Positions 32,125 to 34,307 of a DNA stretch of 34,307 nt are shown one piece after another. Below the pieces are notes generated by a model. The model worked only from the letters and a program-made list of their open reading frames with translations, had not been told where the DNA came from and did no database searches. This stretch comes from Schoenoplectus triqueter. Taxonomy: Eukaryota; Streptophyta; Magnoliopsida; Poales; Cyperaceae. The stretch lies in the NCBI GenBank assembly GCA_964058805.1, contig CAXKVV010000939.1:1-34307 (forward strand), written 5' to 3'. Positions within the stretch are counted from its first letter, which is position 1. Every line of letters begins with the position of its first letter. The translations under genes were made by a program, and so were the position numbers.

Positions 32125-32796
32125 GTTAGTCTTTTATTAGTTCAAATGCTTTTTAGTATCTCAGGTTTTTCATAATTTGAGAAGTGTCATGCAGCTTTTA
32201 ATGTGTGTGTATGGGTGGGTTGGGGCCTTGGGGGCATCATTTGTTGTTTGGTGACAGTAAATCATGATAGCACTTCGCCATAATAAGATTTATCATGCTT
32301 AATAAATTTTAAATCATCAATAACTCCTTGCAAATGTAACTGATAGAGACAACACCACATTGTATAACTGGTTCATTATCTTTCCTGCATGGAGTTAATA
32401 TCCAATAGTTCATGTTATTTTTTTCAATATTTTATTTAGATTTCCTGCATCAATAACTCCTTCTGGCTGTTCAATTTGAGGGATCAAATGGTTGGGGTTT
32501 GAATGAGAACTTTGAAATTGGGTTTGAAATTGAAACTGATATGACAAATTTGGAGAACAATCCTGGCCTTGGGAAGTTAGAGTTAGGTGATCCAGTTTCC
32601 CTGGAGACTAATCTCTGCCGCATAGAAATATTAGCATTACTATATAAATAGTTGTTTCTTTGTACTGGTAATATATATGCTAGCTTGCCCCAAAATAACT
32701 TTTGATACTTTAATTTCTATTCAAACAACACATATATACTATTTTCTGCCTTAATCAAACACTCTTTCATGCTGTTTATGACACATATTCCTTCAT

Positions 32797-33063
32797 ATGG
32801 CTGGTACAAAGTCTTCTCTACCAAGGGAAAAAAGGGTTAAATACACCCAACAGGGCCTCGTCCATAGCTCTATTGCATTGGAGCACGATTCCACACATAC
32901 AGAAGTACTTGGGGTAGGCGATGAAGTGCGTAAGCGCAAGGGAAGAGGTCTTGGAAAGGTAGTTCAATCAACACCGCCAAATCAGCAGCCAGAGGTGTGG
33001 CTGGTGGTCCCAGAAGAGTTCACCACTGAAAAAACAGATAAAATGAATCCTAGGACCATTTAG
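32797..33063 (+). CDS. Unrecognised open segment in the CACTA element
   Basis: The 88-codon frame begins MAGTKSSLPREK and contains a basic stretch, VRKRKGRGLGKV, then a hydrophobic segment VWLVVPEEF, ending at TAG. Composition is more protein-like than other frames nearby. The RKRKGRG motif recalls basic patches in proteins encoded by CACTA elements, but this is weak. It may be an exon joined to 33439-33558. Function unknown. Confidence 0.35.
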   Translation: MAGTKSSLPREKRVKYTQQGLVHSSIALEHDSTHTEVLGVGDEVRKRKGRGLGKVVQSTPPNQQPEVWLVVPEEFTTEKTDKMNPRTI

Positions 33064-33438
33064 AACCTCATGCCAGGACCATTTAGAAGTTTTCTCATAT
33101 TATTTACTTAGGGTCACATGGCCTTCCTTACAGTGCACTTATTGGAATGCAAATACCTCTACACCAAGTAAGAACAAAATATATAGATTCAACTTTGTTG
33201 TTATGTCTAAGGTTTGATCAATTTTCAATATTGGGTTTAAGCATGCGTTTAGTGGTAAATATTATAAATTTATATTAGTCATGCTTGAGGGCAAGAAGAA
33301 AAAATTGTATTGTACATGTTTCAAAATAGAGAGATATAAATGACCCAATTTTATAAATGTAGGTTGTTTAATTGTACTGATGCTTTAAAGTAAAAGATCA
33401 TAAGTATTTTTTTTATTCTATACTAGAGATTATCTTCA

Positions 33439-33558
33439 ATGTCGCAATCAAATGTGATGGGAGGGATACAAGCACTTGTAACGCAAGCTGCAATAGGCGA
33501 GGCAGCCATGAACCGATGGTACGAGGGATCGAACTCGGACAATCAACAAATACAGTAG
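33439..33558 (+). CDS. Unrecognised short C-terminal-like segment in the CACTA element
   Basis: A 39-residue frame starts MSQSNVMGGIQALVTQAAIG and continues with EAAMNRWYEGSNSDNQQIQ before TAG (33556-33558). It is preceded by AG-containing acceptor-like sequence (CTATACTAG|AG, near 33427), so it could be the last exon of the element's transcript. The frame extends upstream by a few codons (LSS). No family recognised. Confidence 0.3.
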   Translation: MSQSNVMGGIQALVTQAAIGEAAMNRWYEGSNSDNQQIQ

Positions 33559-33607
33559 TTAGGTTTGGTATGGTTAACGATTTTTAATTTTTTGGTAATA
33601 GAATGTC

Positions 33608-33660
33608 CAATTATAGCAATATAGCAGACAAACAGCTTTTCAATTATAGCAATATAGCAG
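33608..33660. repeat. 20-bp direct repeat
   Basis: CAATTATAGCAATATAGCAG occurs at 33608-33627 and again at 33641-33660, exact, with a period of 33 bp. Confidence 0.9.
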
Positions 33661-34019
33661 TTGATATATGGGTTTATATTTTGGCAGTTCAATACCTGTA
33701 TTTTTTGATTTGATGTACTTTCAATTGGTGTTTTTATATGCTATATTATTTTTCTGAAGTTATTTTTAATACTTGATTGTTTTAATTTGTCATCAGTTGA
33801 TAATTGGAAAATAAAACAAAAATTAGGGATGCTATTTTGTGCAGGAATGGGTTTTACTGCCAGAATAAGTGGTGTTACTCCCATAAATAATAGATTTCTT
33901 GACAAACATACTACTGTCGGAAATATGCTTTTACTAACAGAAATAATGGGTTCACATATTGTAATTTTTCTTAAAATCTGCGTAAATTAATTAATAATAG
34001 AAAAATAATAATATGGATG

Positions 34020-34307
34020 AGTAGAGTTATTCCGTGACTTGTTATTTCCGTGGAAGTAAAAATCATGGAAATAATATGAGTTATTCCGTTGCCCAATTAC
34101 TCGGAACTGCCAAATGTTTACTACGGAATTAAGAACCGGAGCACTCAGATGAGAACCTATTTCCGTAGAATCATTTCCGTGCTTAATTCCTCGAAAAAGG
34201 ATTATCTCCGTGGTATTCTACGAAAATAGTATTTGTTCTGGCGATGAAAATACCGTGGAAGTCTTTCCGTGGGTAATTCACGGAAATGACGTCTTTTCCG
34301 TGCTTGA
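34020..34307. repeat. Right subterminal array of the CACTA element
   Basis: More than ten copies of TTCCGTG(G/C) or C(A/G)CGGAA and variants (TTCCGTAG, TACGGAA) in both orientations continue to the window edge. The terminal CACTA inverted repeat should lie a short distance beyond. Confidence 0.7.

Larger units (their letters stand above)
30552..34307 (+). mobile_element. CACTA element with captured gene fragment, cut by window edge
   Basis: CACTACTAGAATTTGAG at 30552 is a typical CACTA terminus. Within 200 bp there are many (T)TTCCGTGG and CACGGAAATA motifs in both orientations. The same motifs fill 34020-34307, marking the opposite subterminal zone, whose end lies outside the window. The inferred element is at least 3.76 kb. 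Between the arrays are a UTR-like GC-richer block (about 31000-31330), a spliceable PEX1-derived exon (31951-32124), and further open segments at 32797-33063 and 33439-33558. No CACTA transposase (TNPD) domain is visible, so it looks non-autonomous, of the gene-capturing type. Confidence 0.75.

Noticed and set aside
32797..33558. Continuation of the PEX1 reading frame
   Set aside because: The open segments after the PEX1-like exon do not resemble later PEX1 regions or AAA domains, so the gene is not intact.
1..34307. CRISPR arrays, tRNA or rRNA genes, integrated plant virus sequences
   Set aside because: No regularly spaced identical repeats, no cloverleaf with the T-loop GTTCGA box, no rRNA-like sequence and no pararetrovirus coat, movement or RT motifs were seen.

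Overview
This window is nuclear DNA of a flowering plant, most likely a core eudicot. The evidence is spliced genes with GT..AG introns, a plastid ClpS adaptor and a plastid-specific ribosomal protein with transit peptides, a TMO5/bHLH30-type transcription factor, AT-rich intergenic DNA, and plant-type LINE, MULE, CACTA, hAT-MITE and LTR-retrotransposon debris. The species cannot be fixed from the sequence.

Only three host genes are convincing, all on the minus strand: CLPS1 (exons 17563-17494, 16867-16711, 16175-15914), PSRP3 (20626-20354, 20241-20044, 19475-19278) and a bHLH30/TMO5-like gene (29183-28749, 26749-26276). From memory, the Arabidopsis orthologues At1g68590 (PSRP3), At1g68660 (CLPS1) and At1g68810 (bHLH30) lie close together on chromosome 1, so this looks like a conserved eudicot gene block inflated by transposons. 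CLPS1 and PSRP3 both act in the chloroplast stroma, one in N-degron recognition for Clp protease and one in the 30S ribosomal subunit. Both have TGGGCY (site II) elements upstream. The bHLH gene is a vascular-patterning type regulator with no evident functional link to them.

Region by region: 1-3537 is LTR-retrotransposon-derived and ends in GGGGTGTGACA. 3983-5640 is a decayed CACTA end with about 60-bp subterminal repeats and a UTR-like exon. 6125-6280 is a hAT MITE. 8541-12498 is a 5'-truncated minus-strand LINE with a 12-bp target duplication, split by a second copy of the same MITE (10767-10925). 12765-14884 is a MuDR-like element whose transposase has lost its catalytic centre. 15140-15502 is probably a second LINE fragment. 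The CLPS1 and PSRP3 block occupies about 15.9-20.8 kb. 21338-21691 is another MITE. 23175-25127 is a non-autonomous CACTA element with a 717-bp hAT-type MITE (24296-25012) nested inside. The bHLH gene follows. From 30552 to beyond the right edge lies a second CACTA element carrying a captured exon of the peroxin gene PEX1.

The most interesting items are the captured in-frame PEX1 exon with intact splice sites, the long 40-nt-arm hairpin inside the first CACTA element, the repeated CCGAGTTT/AAACTCGG palindromes of the MULE, and the apparent AAG splice acceptor in CLPS1. I found no tRNA, rRNA, CRISPR array or integrated virus.
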